Part shown: piece after piece, positions 32,953-44,856 of the stretch | How positions within the stretch are numbered: position 1 is the first letter of the stretch | Layout of the letters: each line of letters starts with the position of its first letter | Position numbers and translations under genes: made by a program | The notes under the pieces: model-generated | Told to the model about the DNA's origin: nothing | Seen by the model: only the letters and a program-made list of their open reading frames with translations | Database searches by the model: none | Source: Mesodorylaimus sp. YZB2_4 | Lineage: Eukaryota; Nematoda; Enoplea; Dorylaimida; Dorylaimidae | Length of the DNA stretch: 64,000 nucleotides | Assembly (NCBI GenBank): GCA_030248295.1 | Contig: JASANH010001278.1 | Location: 551,501-615,500, forward strand | Direction of reading: 5' to 3'

Positions 32953-33027
32953 GGACCAACAACCCTCGACATCCGATTGCCGAGGGTTGTTGGTCCAGGG
33001 TTGTCGAGGGTCCAGGGTTGTCGAGGG
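32953..33027. repeat. 16-base perfect inverted repeat plus 17-base tandem repeat
   Basis: GGACCAACAACCCTCG (32953-32968) is repeated as its exact reverse complement at 32981-32996, with a 12-base loop. Starting in the right arm, TCCAGGGTTGTCGAGGG is present twice in tandem (32994-33010, 33011-33027). The structure could have arisen by template switching. Confidence 0.85.
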
Positions 33028-33109
33028 TTGTTTTGAAGGACCATCAACAGTTGTTGCCTGGATCTGGCATCCTCCATACTTCATGCATCGGCAGTGGATC
33101 GAGGGCCAA

Positions 33110-33394
33110 TCATGGAGACGCTTGTTGAGACTTTGGCCTTTTCCTGATCAGTCGTAATTTGTCAGAACTATCCGTTGTTCTGCGGTACGGCACCTTGAGA
33201 CGAATCGGCGTTAGTTCGTGTGATGCGCTGACAGCAGGGCGCCCGAGAAAGTGGAGGAGGGCGGCTGTGGTGGCGGCAGCGCTGCCGGCAGCGCTGTTGA
33301 TCAGGAATTGCATAGGAGACAAATCGAGCCAATTGGTGAAGGACAGTCCTTTGATGCTTGAATCAGCAGGAATGATGGGTTTGATAAAGTCCAT
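33110..33394 (-). CDS. Hypothetical small membrane protein, 94 residues
   Basis: A single open frame on the minus strand begins with ATG immediately after an acceptor-like CCCTTTTGCAG. The start could therefore be preceded by a non-coding or spliced-leader exon. Residues 1-25 are polar (MDFIKPIIPADSSIKGLSF), about 28-52 form one hydrophobic Ala-rich segment (FLINSAAGSAAATTAALLHF), and the C-terminus is strongly basic (RRTTDSS to KRPKSQQASP). This layout fits a small single-pass or organelle-membrane protein, but no family was recognised. The opposite strand is also open for 84 codons over the same bases, so a spurious frame cannot be excluded. Confidence 0.4.
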   Translation of the reverse strand: MDFIKPIIPADSSIKGLSFTNWLDLSPMQFLINSAAGSAAATTAALLHFLGRPAVSASHELTPIRLKVPYRRTTDSSDKLRLIRKRPKSQQASP

Positions 33395-33751
33395 GCTGCA
33401 AAAGGGGTGTTAAACCCGACCTAACACTCGTGTTCAACATCAGCTGCAAAGTCAATGTGAACAAAATTTCAAATTCTGGGCTTGTTCAGTTTCGGCCAGA
33501 TCAGGCAGCTCGCTGAGATGACTTAGCAGGCTAGTTTGATTCCGAGAACGTCAATAGCTTGCTAAGAAGGCCACGCATGACTAAGGCCCACCTAAACAAC
33601 ACTTGTTTCGAGTAAGTTATTCCATCAATTTATCTTCGTCTCACTCCAGGAAGCTTTGATACAGCTACCTGCAAGCCATGTCATGTCATACCTTATTCAT
33701 AGCCAAGCATCGAGAGGCGCACTCGAAGGTTAAGGAACACATATTTGAAAA

Positions 33752-33866
33752 CCTTTTTTCACTATGCTAGGAGTCGAACCCTCCCCTGTAAATGCGCACC
33801 CATAGTGAGAGGCGGACGCTTCAACTCGCTAGGGCACGACCCCGGTAGCGACACAACTGCTTGGGT
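33752..33866 (-). mobile_element. tRNA-like SINE head
   Basis: On the minus strand TGCCCTAGCGAGTTGAAGCG (A-box-like) is followed by GGTTCGACTCC (B box). An acceptor stem could not be matched, so a functional tRNA is not claimed. Confidence 0.45.
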
Positions 33867-36179
33867 AGCACTTCAGCGAAATTCATCGCACAGTGAAGTT
33901 CAAAATCCCTCCCGAAAAGGAGATTTTCGCAGCACTCACCTTTCGTCAATTGCAGTATTTGCTGTATCTGCTGTCCCCTGCGCGCGTCAATGTAGGTCTA
34001 ATGGCAAAAAAATCAGTTGGAAATTCTTGACAAAAGCCGTAGACTAAAGGCGACATACATATGCTTCTTGCAGTGCAGTGCAGTGCTGATGTGCAGATAA
34101 ATGTCCTTATTAGTTCAATCGCCCAACCTCCTTACATACCCCACCACGATCAGCACCGAATGGGGCGACCATATTCCTGACGCTGGAAGTAGCCATATCG
34201 CGCAAGCAGCCAGGCATCTAGGCTTTTGCCATATCAGCATCGTCGGCTTTAACTTCCACGAAATCACTGAAATGCCCCTGATTCAATCGAGCAAAGGTTA
34301 ATCCTATCTTTTTGAATGGCCTACTCGCCGAAGATTTTGATAGTCAGTGTTACTGCAAATGCGTTTGTGTCTCATCGTGAATAATTAGCTTTCGTGGCCT
34401 GTGCATGCTCGGTAGCAAGCGAAGATCCGCTGATAGTGTCCTGCAAATCTTAAAACTGGGAGCTGATGAACAAAAGGATGTTTTTCGAGACGTGTTGGCT
34501 CGCAAGATTTGAACTTCTCGCTGCCTCCTTAATTTACAGAGATTTAGGCTTTTTGATACGATCAATGACTGCAGGCGTGGCTTTTCTGCTAAAACATACG
34601 AAACCTTCTACGTCGGTTTATCACGCTTTGCTCAAACTTGGCACAGCTGAGCGTGCAGCACTAGTAAGCATGAGCGTCAATGTGCCCTCTCCGTTTACAT
34701 GATATCCCTGTCGGGGTAGCCAAGATAGACTCCGAAAGTGTCGCTTTCGTCGTTAGTAACGTGACTTTACGTTTATCCGAGCTTCGGTAGAACAGTGTAG
34801 GCAACAGTCAATTAACAATGAATATTTGCGAGTTTCCTGCCCGGTAGCGAAACAGGAAACAGCGAACTCACTTTTTCTTAACATGTTCCAGTCAGTTTAA
34901 ACTAACAGAACCGTGACTGCACTTTAAAGGTCAGGAGGGCTCTGTACCTAGTGCGCACATGAGAGGAATAATGTGAACAGTGCGCGAATCGGTCAGCTAG
35001 CTAGCAATGAAGTGGGAACCCGAGAAAACTGAAATGCTCACGCCTGATTCAAATTTACCAGAGTCGCATTTAGTAAGTAGCTTGCAAGAATGGCATTCAA
35101 GAGGTCTTCGTTCTTGTTGAGCTCTGATCAATGGCTGACTCGTCTCTAGCTTACAGAGGTGCATCGAGTCAAGTGATCAAGTGATCGCGTAGTGATAATT
35201 TCTTGTGCCATTTTTTGTAACAGCTCTGTCTAAAACTGATATCTTTTCATTTCTCCTCCTTGCTCATTGTTAGCATAAATAAGGCGCACGCTGCCGTTGT
35301 TTGAGTGGGGATCATATTGTAATACTAAGGGCAACCACTTAAAGACGTAGTAGCAGCTAAAGTTAATCTGGGGTGCAAGTAGTGCCAGAGGCTAGCTTCG
35401 GTCTCTGCCAGTACAGTATATCCTCCAGATAATTTTTCTCTTGAGGCTTCCGTCGCAGCGGTGTAAAGAAAAAACGTTTTCGCGCACAGAGCGTTGAATT
35501 TTTCCTGATTCTCAGCAGTTGCACCAATCCGTAGAAATAAATGTGCGCGAAATAAAATTACATCGTATAAAATATGCAGCTGAGGATCGATATGTAAAAA
35601 AAAATGGATGGATATATAATACTGTCAAATATTCTGTCCAATCCGTGAAGTTAGCATGCTGGAATAGAATCCCTTGAAAACGAATGGGTGAAGACTACGA
35701 GAATGATGATCACGAACAAATGCAGCCGAAGGGTTCACGGACGAGGATGAAAATCCTGTGCCAGCAGCGAGCTCGCTGACACATAGGTTCGATTTCGACC
35801 CGCCATTAGATCATTGCTGCTGGCGATGCTCGATGTAAGTTTAAACTCATAGTCATTGTGTAAACCTTTTTGGCATACTGTACGTATACTGTAGGTATTT
35901 TAAGGTGTACTAATCCACCTGGGGTTGCTGGCCTCATTTGCGACTTGCAATTTATTTTCTTCAATTCACCTATCCGCAATGCATTTGTTTTTGTGCAATT
36001 ATGTGACAGCACGGTGGAAATACGAAATCTTTTTGCCAGGCACAGCAACCTTCTCAACGCGGAGACGCTTCTTTTTTTCAGGCATTTTTTAAAGGAGAGC
36101 GCGAACAGTGTACTGGCTACCGTGCATCAACAGCAGAAGCTCTGCACACCAGCAACACTGAAACCAAGCATTTTAATGT

Positions 36180-36331
36180 TAGAAGTCAATCAATAAACTC
36201 TGAAGTTCTTATTGGTTAGTTTCACTGCCAGATCTCACTTGTGTTGCCTTAGTTGCGGGCTCACTGTCTCGTGCCTCCAGATTGCAGGTGTGTGCTTCGG
36301 TACTGAGTAAAACATGAATGAATGAATGAAC
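36180..36331 (+). mobile_element. Possible LINE 3' end
   Basis: Ends in ACATGAATGAATGAATGAAC, the same tail as the CR1-like LINE at 16527-16549. No reverse transcriptase is visible upstream, so this is a strongly 5'-truncated copy at best. Confidence 0.35.
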
Positions 36332-37296
36332 AAAATTTACAGCACAGCAAAGTGAATTCATAGTTCAGAATCGCATCACATAACTACAGTGTCGCTAGTA
36401 CAGCTGGGCAGCAGTCTCTGCGTTGTCCAAGGGCCCATGAGCCGAAACCAAGCCAGTGGAGAACAGTTCGGTATTGAAGTTCAGGTGGACCATTTAATTT
36501 TATCACTCCGCATCCAGGGAATTCCACTGAAAAGTCTACAGTACATCGACACGTGGGTTTTTTGCATGAGCGTCTTGACCCCAGTCGTTGCCACACTATC
36601 AGCAATTCAAAGTGCTACAAAAAATAACACACACCTGCTCGTTGATGATAAAATTGCTTTTCTCATTCTTCGCTGAGCCCTTTTTAATTTAGAGCACTGT
36701 CGCTTTCGAACACATTTTGTTGCAGTTCACTTCTCAATGGCGACTCGTGCGCAAATCCGTTTTATTGGAAAGTTTCAGGAAATTTCCTGTTTATGCATGC
36801 AGACCAGAATGTTGATATCTTATCCTACGATATGCAGAGCATGTACTGTATGTATCACCGGTTGATGCCTATGTATTTCATAAGCAGTCAGCCAATAGTA
36901 GTTATACTGATGCAGTTATCACACTGTCATCTACAGTAAGCCCTGGCCATCGTTTGTTCTGTTAAAAACTCGCACCGTGAAGAAACGGTGTCCGGCGCAG
37001 AAAATCTGTTCCAGAGAAGGGGTCGCATTCACTGTAAACAGTGCATTTTAGTAATGCCTACATTAGGGCAGGTACAAACAAGGCGCACGTGACTATTGGC
37101 CCAGACGCAAAGTCAATAGGATTTACTGGAACGTGGAACTAAACATACTCTCGACGTTGTTCAGACGCTTTTTTGGAAGGTGCGCATCGTCAGTATGCCC
37201 TCGCCAGCCGTCTAAGCGCGCTGCGCCAGCGCCTAGGTTGTACACGAGACTGGAGCTTCCGCCAGCCTGAAAGAATCTGCTTCATTCTTCTGAACT

Positions 37297-37730
37297 ATGT
37301 TGACCAGGATCATAATTTTGTGTTGTTTATTTTCCGTTTTTGGCCAGGTGTCTTCACGAACCGCTTGTTTCGTTGTGACTGGCCAACTGCAATGCAATTC
37401 TGAACCTGAGAAGCATATGGATGTGGAATTACATCTCATGGATGATGATGGTAGGGTTGAGGGTAGGGGGAATAAGCAATCAAAATGGTATTGTTTTCGT
37501 GCATTTCAGGAACTCTTAATCCCGATGATACAATGGGCTGGACAACGAGTGATGAGGATGGCCGATTTAAGATCGAAGGCTGTGGATATGACTTCTTGTC
37601 GAAACCGGATCCGTACCTTCGAATCTGGCATCATTGTCGTTCAAAGAAAGGGATCATCAAAAAATATCGTCTATTTTCAGTCAAATATGCTCCAGGGACG
37701 ATTGTAGCAGGAGTTATACGATTGGATTAA
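37297..37730 (+). CDS. Transthyretin-like (TTL) secreted protein
   Basis: Nematode transthyretin-like family member in two exons, 37297-37450 and 37510-37730, joined in phase to 124 residues. Residues 1-20 (MLTRIIILCCLFSVFGQVSS) are a signal peptide. The mature part begins ACFVVTGQLQC, a strand typical of the family, continues with VELHLMDDD, then DPDD-like NPDDTMGWTTSDEDGRF (the conserved D-x-DGxF turn), YLRIWHHC, and ends in a beta-rich segment RLFSVKYAPG. The gene is short but has all expected blocks. TTL proteins are secreted, very numerous in nematodes, and of largely unknown function. This is one of the best pointers to a nematode source. Confidence 0.85.
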
Positions 37731-38442
37731 AGCTTGAAATATTGTTTCAAAACTATTGGTGCACAATGCTTCTTTAAACGTTGTTGGTGAAGAAATTTTG
37801 TGCCAAAAGTGCTCACGTCAGCAGTTACACACATTATCCGATTTTTCGCCCTTACCGTAAGTAAATTTCTCATAGCGCTCACCAGGAGGAGCCGAGCGGA
37901 AGAGGGAGACCGGGCGCTGACGCGAGGGAGTCTGAATTGTAGGCAGCCGACGGCTAGCGGACCACGGCGGGAGGGAAAGAATTTGATCTCAATGCCTTTC
38001 GGGACGCCAGCTCCTCGGGTTTATGTTTTAGCCTCTGTCTGCATTTTCGTCCCACCGACTAGAGGCGGTGGCCGGAATCTGGCCTGCTACGAGTAGCTGC
38101 GAGATACAGCGGCTCACGTAATCGGCTGTAGTAAGATAATGCCTGCAGTCGAAGGTTTCCAAAACCTGGCGCCGGTCAACAAGGGTCTCGCTTATGATGA
38201 TTTTTTTTATTTTTGCGGGCCCGTCCGTTTTGCTTATGGCCGGCCAGCGGTCAAACCTTCTAAGCAGGATTGTGCGGGGACCAGTACACACAGCAGCGTC
38301 CCTCTGCGTGTCTCCACTAGGAGCACTTTAAAGCGCATAACTCGCCGGGTCTGACCGATGCGTTCATAAACTGGTTTTTGAATTTGCCGCTGCTCATTTG
38401 TGAACGCCTCTGTGCGAGAAACTAGTATACCACAAGATAGTA
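37731..38442. other. Intergenic stretch with SINE fragment
   Basis: 38270-38350 matches the SINE body (CTCCACTAGGAGCACTTTA). The rest shows no supported gene. Confidence 0.45.
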
Positions 38443-38976
38443 ATGATGCAAGGATCAATCAAACCTCCAGAAACAACTTTTTTGAACACTCAAGCATCTG
38501 TTATGGATCTAGATTATGGAGAGGATCGATTGGAGAGATGGATCAGAGAAAGAGTAAGTCAGAGTAATTCTACAAATTATTGATGATAGGCGCCAAAACC
38601 TTGGTTAGATTTGTCAGAGATCAAATGACTGTATGTATAGGCAGAGTTATCTCACAGCAGCATTTCTGATGGTGTACAGCAGCACAGAGCATTTCTGGTG
38701 GTGTTTCGTATCTTATTACATTTATGCGTTCGCTTCTGCAAATGGAAGATGACGAAGAAGACAGAAATGTGAACAGGGCAGTTATACCAATCGATGAAAG
38801 GATCGATTCATGCTCGTGCAGAAGAGTGAGTTAATGTTTGGTGGTTGTATGAACCGATTATCACTTAAGGCCATAGCCAGTGTCTTATCTCTTAGTGCCC
38901 GAGATTGGACGGTGAAGGCGCATTTATGGTCGACAAAATTTCTACACCTAGTCCTTGCCCTTTGGGCAGTGGGTAG
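38443..38976 (+). CDS. Hypothetical protein, three-exon model, 109 residues
   Basis: Exons 38443-38553, 38688-38825 and 38896-38976 each end at a good donor (GTAAGT, GTGAGT) or a TAG stop, begin after AG, and join in phase 0 throughout. The product starts MMQGSIKPPETTFLNTQ, has an acidic/charged segment (LDYGEDRLERWIRER), then MRSLLQMEDDEEDRNVNR, a Cys pair (SCSCRRC) across the second junction, and a short Ser/Pro/Cys-rich tail. No family was recognised. A 30-base duplication (AGCATTTCTG.TGGTGT) just before exon 2 gives two possible acceptors. Additional upstream exons cannot be excluded. Confidence 0.4.
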
Positions 38977-39598
38977 AGTGTAGCAAGTCGAAAATGTTTA
39001 TAGTGCCGGTGTAGAGGGGAAGGAGTAGGGTGCAGAGAGAAGAAACGAGACGAAAACTACTCCAGTCTACCCTCTTACTGTAGTGGCACCGACTACCGCA
39101 CCGCGCCACAGGCGTAACAGAAATTCTTATCGCACCACCAGGTAATACAAATTTATGAATCTATGGATATGAAACCGTGTAGACTACAAGATAAATAATG
39201 ATGAAATTTATTTTTCCAAAGATTTTTTCCTCGCTGGAAAAACCAGAACTGTTAAAATCGGAGAATTTATAAAAGGTTTGAAAGTGTCAAATACAGATAC
39301 ACTCAATTCTGACTGACTTCATTATTTGCTCACAAATCAAAATAACAGCTCATAGCATGTCACCTTCAACAGAAAGAAGTTACACAAAGGATGTGATACA
39401 CCAATCACAATACCAAACCTTGCTCGGATATTATCAAATGCCCTAAAAAGTGAGATCGACAATCGACAGGAACAGAGATCAACAAATGTCCAGATCTCTT
39501 CGAGTCCGACGAGGCGCATTAGTTAAATTGCTGAAAGTTGACCAGACGGCCTTGTACAGAAAAGGCGAGGGCATTGTCTACCGAGGCCATCCTCAGAG
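38977..39598. other. Intergenic stretch
   Basis: No gene supported between the unknown three-exon gene and the minus-strand terminal exon at 39599. Only short frames are seen. Confidence 0.4.
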
Positions 39599-39673
39599 TC
39601 ACTTGTTCATGAGCTTAACGAACTGATCGGCTTCATCCATTAGCCCGCTATCTTCATTCACTTTGAGCAGGAC
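39599..39673 (-). CDS. C-terminal exon of an unidentified minus-strand gene
   Basis: An acceptor TATTTCAG is followed by 24 codons and TGA; the frame begins VLLKVNEDSGLMDEADQFVK. Codon usage and helical composition look like a real protein end. The preceding exon, expected at higher coordinates, was not identified with confidence, so the family is unknown. Confidence 0.35.
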   Translation of the reverse strand, partial: VLLKVNEDSGLMDEADQFVKLMNK

Positions 39674-41513
39674 CTGAAATACAAGAAGTGCCACTTAATG
39701 CAATCGTTATAAGCATGGTACCCATCACAAAACTCTTTCACCGACTACCATCTAGCTCCGAGAAGAGAAACCATTCAACTTCTAGAAGTTATTGGCCGTT
39801 AGTGTATTCGGCCTCACGCATAGATTGCAAAAAAGCCTAACAGGCTTGATCTCCGGCTGTGAGAAATCTCAAAAAACACATGAAAATAGCCTTACCTCTT
39901 TTATTTGACGTCTTCCTCGCAAAATTATTGACTGCAGATCGGTGGTCCATATGTGAATATATGTGGCCTACACAAATAACACCGAAGAGCCAAATCATTA
40001 AATCGATAAAAATCCGAGCAGAAGTTGATGGAGAGACAATAATTTACGGTCCCGCTCGCATTCTCAGTCAAAATAAAGCAAAAAATTGCATCACCGAATT
40101 TTTTTGGATTAAATTTTGAGATTTGACTTTCGGCAAGTACACGAGTGCAGAGAATGCACTAAAAGTCGAAGTTATTGCATTTGCTGCGCCTGCCTCCACT
40201 ACTCCAGCGTAGAAAATTTTGCTACACCTGGTCGTTCATAGTGGCACAAAATTCGCTACTCGAGGGCAGAGAGTAGAGAGTAGTACAGTATCCAGCCTAA
40301 CTCAATATTACCATGTGCGCTACTACTACCCGTGGGGTAGGTGCAGAAATTTTGTCGACTATAAATCCGCCTTGAAGAGCAACGATGCTGTGGAAATGAC
40401 ATTGTCGGATGGTTATCAGTAAAATTATTTTTGTCTCGGCTGCTCTCAAAGGAATCAGCAATCGATCGCACGGCGGAAGCGGCAGATTATGGCGTCCTGT
40501 AACCACTTAGTTTATTGAACCCCGCACCCGACGGAGACACGGCACACACTATCCAAGAACAAGGCAGACATCCCCCTTATGTACCTCCCCCTTAGATCAC
40601 TTTGCATAAACAAACAGATCACCCGAATATCACGCGGACTGGTCTTCTGAACCTGAGATTGCACTTTGATCGGGACGACCTGACATGTCGATGGCATCGT
40701 ACCTTGATAACCGGTAACCGGCAGTGACTTGCTGGAACTAGGTGGAACTGTAAACACTCCACCCCTTACAGTCCCTATCAATCAAACGCATAGACTGATG
40801 AAGTTTTATCGGCCGTGTTGGGAGAGGTAATCGCAAACTTAGCTTCCATACGAGTATGTTGGGCCATTTGCAAATCTAAACGTTTCAGATATCAGGGCTT
40901 GTTTGGTCCAGAATGGCAGCACATGAAATTTCCCAACTGCATGAAACAACGGATCAAAGAAACATTCCCGCAACCATCTGGCGTCCCATACGTTGGCTTC
41001 GTATGGGCTTGGCTTCGTATCGTAGAAAGAAAAGAAAAGGGCGCATCCAGAAAGAGGTCGTGGCGGGAAAAGAAGAGTTCGTATAGTGTAAAGAGCATCC
41101 TTGGAATTCATTATGAATACTTTGAAAGGGAAAGAGTTTGAGGCGGAATGAGTGATTATAAAAAAGAAAAAACTTACACTGTACAATAACATCTCGACGT
41201 CAGGTGGCAAAATAAAGAACAAAAATCAGCCAAACAAAAATGATAAAGTCAGCAGAAAAGATGTAGGGACAAAATGGAATCAAAAAAGCATATACAACAT
41301 CTGCAACAATTCAGCACTACCACCCAACTAAGCAAGAACCAAAAGCCGGAATGAGTACCTACTGTATGTAAACGCAAGGCCGCTTCTAAATATCTCAAAG
41401 CTCGAGACTATTTCAGAGCTTTGATTAACTACATAACGGTACGTACCCCAGAATATCAACAACGCAGGAGGATGTTCTTGCTAGAGAGACTCGGAGGCAG
41501 GCCTAAGCACTCA
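39674..41513. other. Stretch without recognised exons
   Basis: Should hold upstream exons of the minus-strand gene ending at 39599, but none could be assigned. Overlapping frames at 40815-41222 on both strands look like chance open stretches. Confidence 0.35.
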
Positions 41514-42493
41514 TCACGATCCGTGGTCAGAGGCGCTGTCGCTGTCGCTGCTATCGTCATACTCCTCCTCATCATCATCTTGATCGTCGGGCAGTCGTGC
41601 GTCGTCGTCTGGCAAGCGAAAGGCGGGAAAGCCAGATCTGAAAAGCAATCAAGTAAGATAAAGATAAAAGTGTTTATTTCTCTGCACACATCCATGAGTG
41701 GTAGGTATCAGCTGGAGTCTTTGATATGTGGCTATGGACTTCTTGATGCGACCTGGGTGCTCTTTCGAATACGTGGTACTCGCCAGAATGGAAATCGTAT
41801 TCACTTGTGACAACACAATACAAAACGGCGGCCATCAGATGTCCGATATATTGATATTTCTTTGGCTCCTAAATGGCATAAGTGCTAGGTTTTCAGCCGT
41901 GAAACCAAAACAGGTTGCTACTTACTCTCAAAAACCATGGCACAAAGTCTTTACTTGCCTTCGACCATCGATGTGTAAACCGAACCCGACCGTTTCGGAA
42001 AAGCAGCTCACGTGCGATGTTGTGATTTTGACTGAACGCGGCCAGCCGGTTTTGCATGACCATGGAGTCATAATCATAGTAATTGCGTTTGGCCGCGTAC
42101 ACTAGGCACAGCGAGTGAAACGATTCCAAGGTCCCAGTGTGACTGCAAAAATTGCTGTTTTTTGGTACTATCTGAAACTGTAGTTGCAATATGAACTCAC
42201 CGAAATCGGCATAATGCGTGCATCGGCATCGCATCGGTTCTATCGACGTAATTGCGCAGCTAGACGAAGGCGGGTGTGGTTGCATTCAACATGCGATCCT
42301 CATCTGCCTGATGATAGCACCGGGTGTGGTCCCCAGTGATGTGAGGTATGCAACGCTTCCACAAATCCTGAATATCGCGTGCATCAATTAGTGAAACAAA
42401 TCTCAGCAAACAATTGATCCACTTACGCTAAACTTTGCCGCGTCGCCGTTGGCTTTCTCTGCGCAATCCCATAGATAGTTTGATAGGTCCATT
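41514..42493 (-). pseudogene. Conserved invertebrate orphan family (transposon-linked), with one in-frame stop
   Basis: Minus-strand exons: 42427-42492 (MDLSNYLWDCAEKANGDAAK), 42201-42367 (DLWKRCIPHITGDHTRCYHQ onward) and 41926-42142 (HTGTLESFHSLCLVYAAKRN, LAAFSQNHNIARE). Possible further exons lie near 41711-41812 and at 41514-41637 (acidic tail: DDQDDDEEEYDDSSDSDSAS). The pattern YLWxCA / W..C..HITGDH / C.H / TLE-FHS / Y / MV.R..LAA..HN.N..R is that of a widespread uncharacterised metazoan family often multicopy and next to transposons. Junctions 42427/42367 and 42201/42142 are phase-consistent. A TAG at 42260-42262 interrupts the second exon, and the acidic exon is out of phase unless another exon intervenes. 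Treated as a probable pseudogene; upstream exons are missing. Confidence 0.55.
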
Positions 42494-44856
42494 GCACCAC
42501 GACGTTATAATTTCTGTTCATCATTCGGAGCCTGCTCTTCACGTGCTCTTCACGTGCTTTTCACGTGTTCTGTTACTTTAGTGGTTTCTGTCGAAAAAAG
42601 CATCGAAATCGTCAGAAACCGACTGAGCAACTTCCATCGCGAATAGTTTCTTTCTTACCGATTTGAGTTTGCTTTGTTTCGTGACTTCAGGCGTTCTCTG
42701 GACTGCTCTCTTTGACATTCTCAAAAGTATGATCAAATGAAGTCTCAACCGTAGTTAAGCATATTCTCCAATAGAACTAAAAACAGGCGAGTACTGAAAA
42801 TATATTTTGAAAAAATTTAAAATGATGAATGTGTCGAGTTCAAAGTGAACCACACAGGGAGTTTTTAAAATCGAAACGAACCGAGACGTTTTTGCTACAG
42901 TACGCCCTTCGAGGCAGCGGCAACATCAGAAAAAAGAAAAAGTTGGCAGCTCACGACCACACAGAGAGCACCTCCGCACCAGGTGTTTTTCGGCATTGTG
43001 TAATAAGTGTCGGGTACTTGAATTCTCCGGAATACTGTGGAAGTTAGCTTAACCTCATACCCCCCCCCCCCCCCCCCCCCCGCGAGTGATGGTTTTTAAC
43101 GCGAGGGCATCCTAGACACTGCTTTAACAGACAATGACGGTGGGCTTCAAATCTCGGAGCACCTCGGAGCACCTCGGCGGTACTGGGTGAGTCACCCACG
43201 GCCTTGCGTGCATGGTCAGCGAGGTCGCTGACTTTGCACGCAAGTTTATTGCTCGCAAACCGACCTCCATCACCAGGGATCGAACCTGGGAAGAGTCAAG
43301 CTACTCGCTCTCAAGCAATACAGTATATGAAACGAATCACCATCATCAACAAATGCCGAGCCGCTGCACCACCGCGGCCGCCCTCATAAGATGATGAATT
43401 AAAGATAATATGAGTCAGTGATTTGTCATTGGAAGAACGTCGATTCGCCGTTCAGAGCGCGAAAGAAGCAGCTAACAAGCCAAAAACCGCGGGTGACTCT
43501 CTTATTCTGGGGCTATGCATCCAGCTGTTTATAAGAGTCTGGTGTACGTAGGGCATCCTGCGCCAGGACCACCCAAATACAGTCGACTTCAGATAATTGC
43601 AAAAAGTTCTGATTCCCCATTTTTCCGGACTATGTATTATGCATACGATCGCAACTTTGGATAATTGCAACCTTTTCTACTGTCCCGAGCGGGTATACGA
43701 GGCCGACTGCATTTTGAAAATTCGAATTTTTGGGATAGTTTTATAGCTGCAATACTTTGCAGTTTTTGCTCGTTCGGCTAACTAGCTCTACATATGGTGT
43801 GATTTTCTGCGTACTTCAGCGATGTTACGCGTATTAGCTAGTCTGCTTATATAATTCCTTGCGTGCCATCCTGTACCCGCGCAGTATGACCTGTCTGCTG
43901 TTTTTCTAGATTTTTGTCAATATTGCACAGTATAACGTGTGGTGAGCCACTACGCCACACTATGAACCTGTCATTACATGCAAATTTAGCAAGATTCTGA
44001 AATCAAGTGAAGGAATCCGGTGATATTCCGTTTTTAGATACGCTGCCCATAGACAGTAATTAATCCGGTTCTGTACAAATCTTGCTCAAGTTAAAGAAAA
44101 ACATTGATCGTGAGTGAAAATACGTAGATTTTTTTAGCAGAGTGCAGAGTTTTAACTTTGACCAGAGCTGACAAAAATTAGAATGTTAATTTAACGATTT
44201 CCCGCCTTTCTTGGTTCTCGAAGCGAGACCCCCCCTCCTTTAACTTTTTTTGTTTTCATGTTGAGTCTGTCAGGTTTTTACTTTTCAGCTGTAAATACAT
44301 TTTGATAAAGGCATCGAAAGGTGTAGGAACCTCTCTGGCAAACTGTCGAAGGGAGGAAGCGCATTTACTCATGCAAGTGTATCTTGTCATACTCTATGCC
44401 ATGCCGTAAAATTTCTTTGCTTTAGTCACAAAAGTGCTGTGGGTCCCTTTTAGTTTGGGCCATAGGAGGGCATGCTAAAAGTTTGCTCGAAGAAAAACCT
44501 TTTGCACTTTTTATACGCTCTCTTAGGGTCTTGCGTTTGACCAACCTTTGCAAGGTACTGGCCAGCCTTTTACGGAAGGTTACTAGGCTGTAGCGTTATG
44601 ATAAATACAGGCCTGATAGCTTCGCTCATAACGAGATTATCTAGACATTAGTCCTATGCAGGTTAAAGATAATGAGAGCACGATTATATGAATGCACTTG
44701 ATGCTAAAGAAAGCTAATAATGTTCTCCCAGCATAATTATGCATTACTTCATTATTTTTGATAAAAGTGCACAGGCTTTCCTCAAACTTCTTCGCATCAG
44801 TCTAATCGACTTCTTGCCTCTCTGATCATCCACTTTTATTCATTTTCTGCATTGCT
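42494..44856. other. Intergenic stretch with SINE
   Basis: Holds a tandem CACGTGCTCTTCACGTGCTT cluster (about 42540-42567), a 22-base C run (43060-43081) and a near-full SINE (43082-43381). No gene is seen in 43400-44856. Confidence 0.5.
43060..43381 (-). mobile_element. tRNA-derived SINE, near full length, beside a poly(C) run
   Basis: Minus-strand head: GCGGCCGCGGTGGTGCAGCG (A-box region), then GTAGCTTGACTCTTCCCAGG and GGTTCGATCCC (B box), then GGTGATGGAGGTCGG. The body matches the copy at 22720-23042. A perfect 8-base repeat pair GCGAGGTCGCTGAC..GTCAGCGA-like foldback lies at 43215-43235. The plus-strand C run (43060-43081) directly abuts the element. Confidence 0.7.

Larger units (their letters stand above)
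30398..33109. other. Repeat-bearing intergenic stretch with strong hairpins
   Basis: No gene supported. 31060-31160 and 32830-32930 are rich in TGACCT/GACCTTGAC words. 31760-31860 and 32640-32740 carry TTTAGGAC/GTCCTA words in both orientations, including a near-perfect hairpin at 32645-32704. 32953-33027 holds a second perfect inverted repeat and a 17-base tandem duplication. Open frames of about 100 codons at 32300-32635 on both strands overlap each other and have no family match. Confidence 0.5.
33395..37296. other. Long stretch without supported genes
   Basis: Contains a tRNA-like SINE head (33752-33866) and a LINE-type tail of AATG units (36313-36331), whose upstream 35870-36200 may be LINE 3' sequence. 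Several frames of 60-108 codons (34101-34301, 34466-34702, 35870-36196, 36389-36676) lack motifs, splice support or homologous copies in the window. Confidence 0.45.

Noticed and set aside
33752..33866. Functional tRNA gene (also considered at 6905, 22960, 43300 and 47398)
   Set aside because: A- and B-box words are present, but no matching acceptor stem or clear anticodon arm could be folded, and several are part of longer dispersed repeats.
40815..41222. Overlapping 108- and 127-codon frames on opposite strands
   Set aside because: No motif, Phe/Ser or Lys-rich mirror composition, and no splice sites linking them to neighbours.
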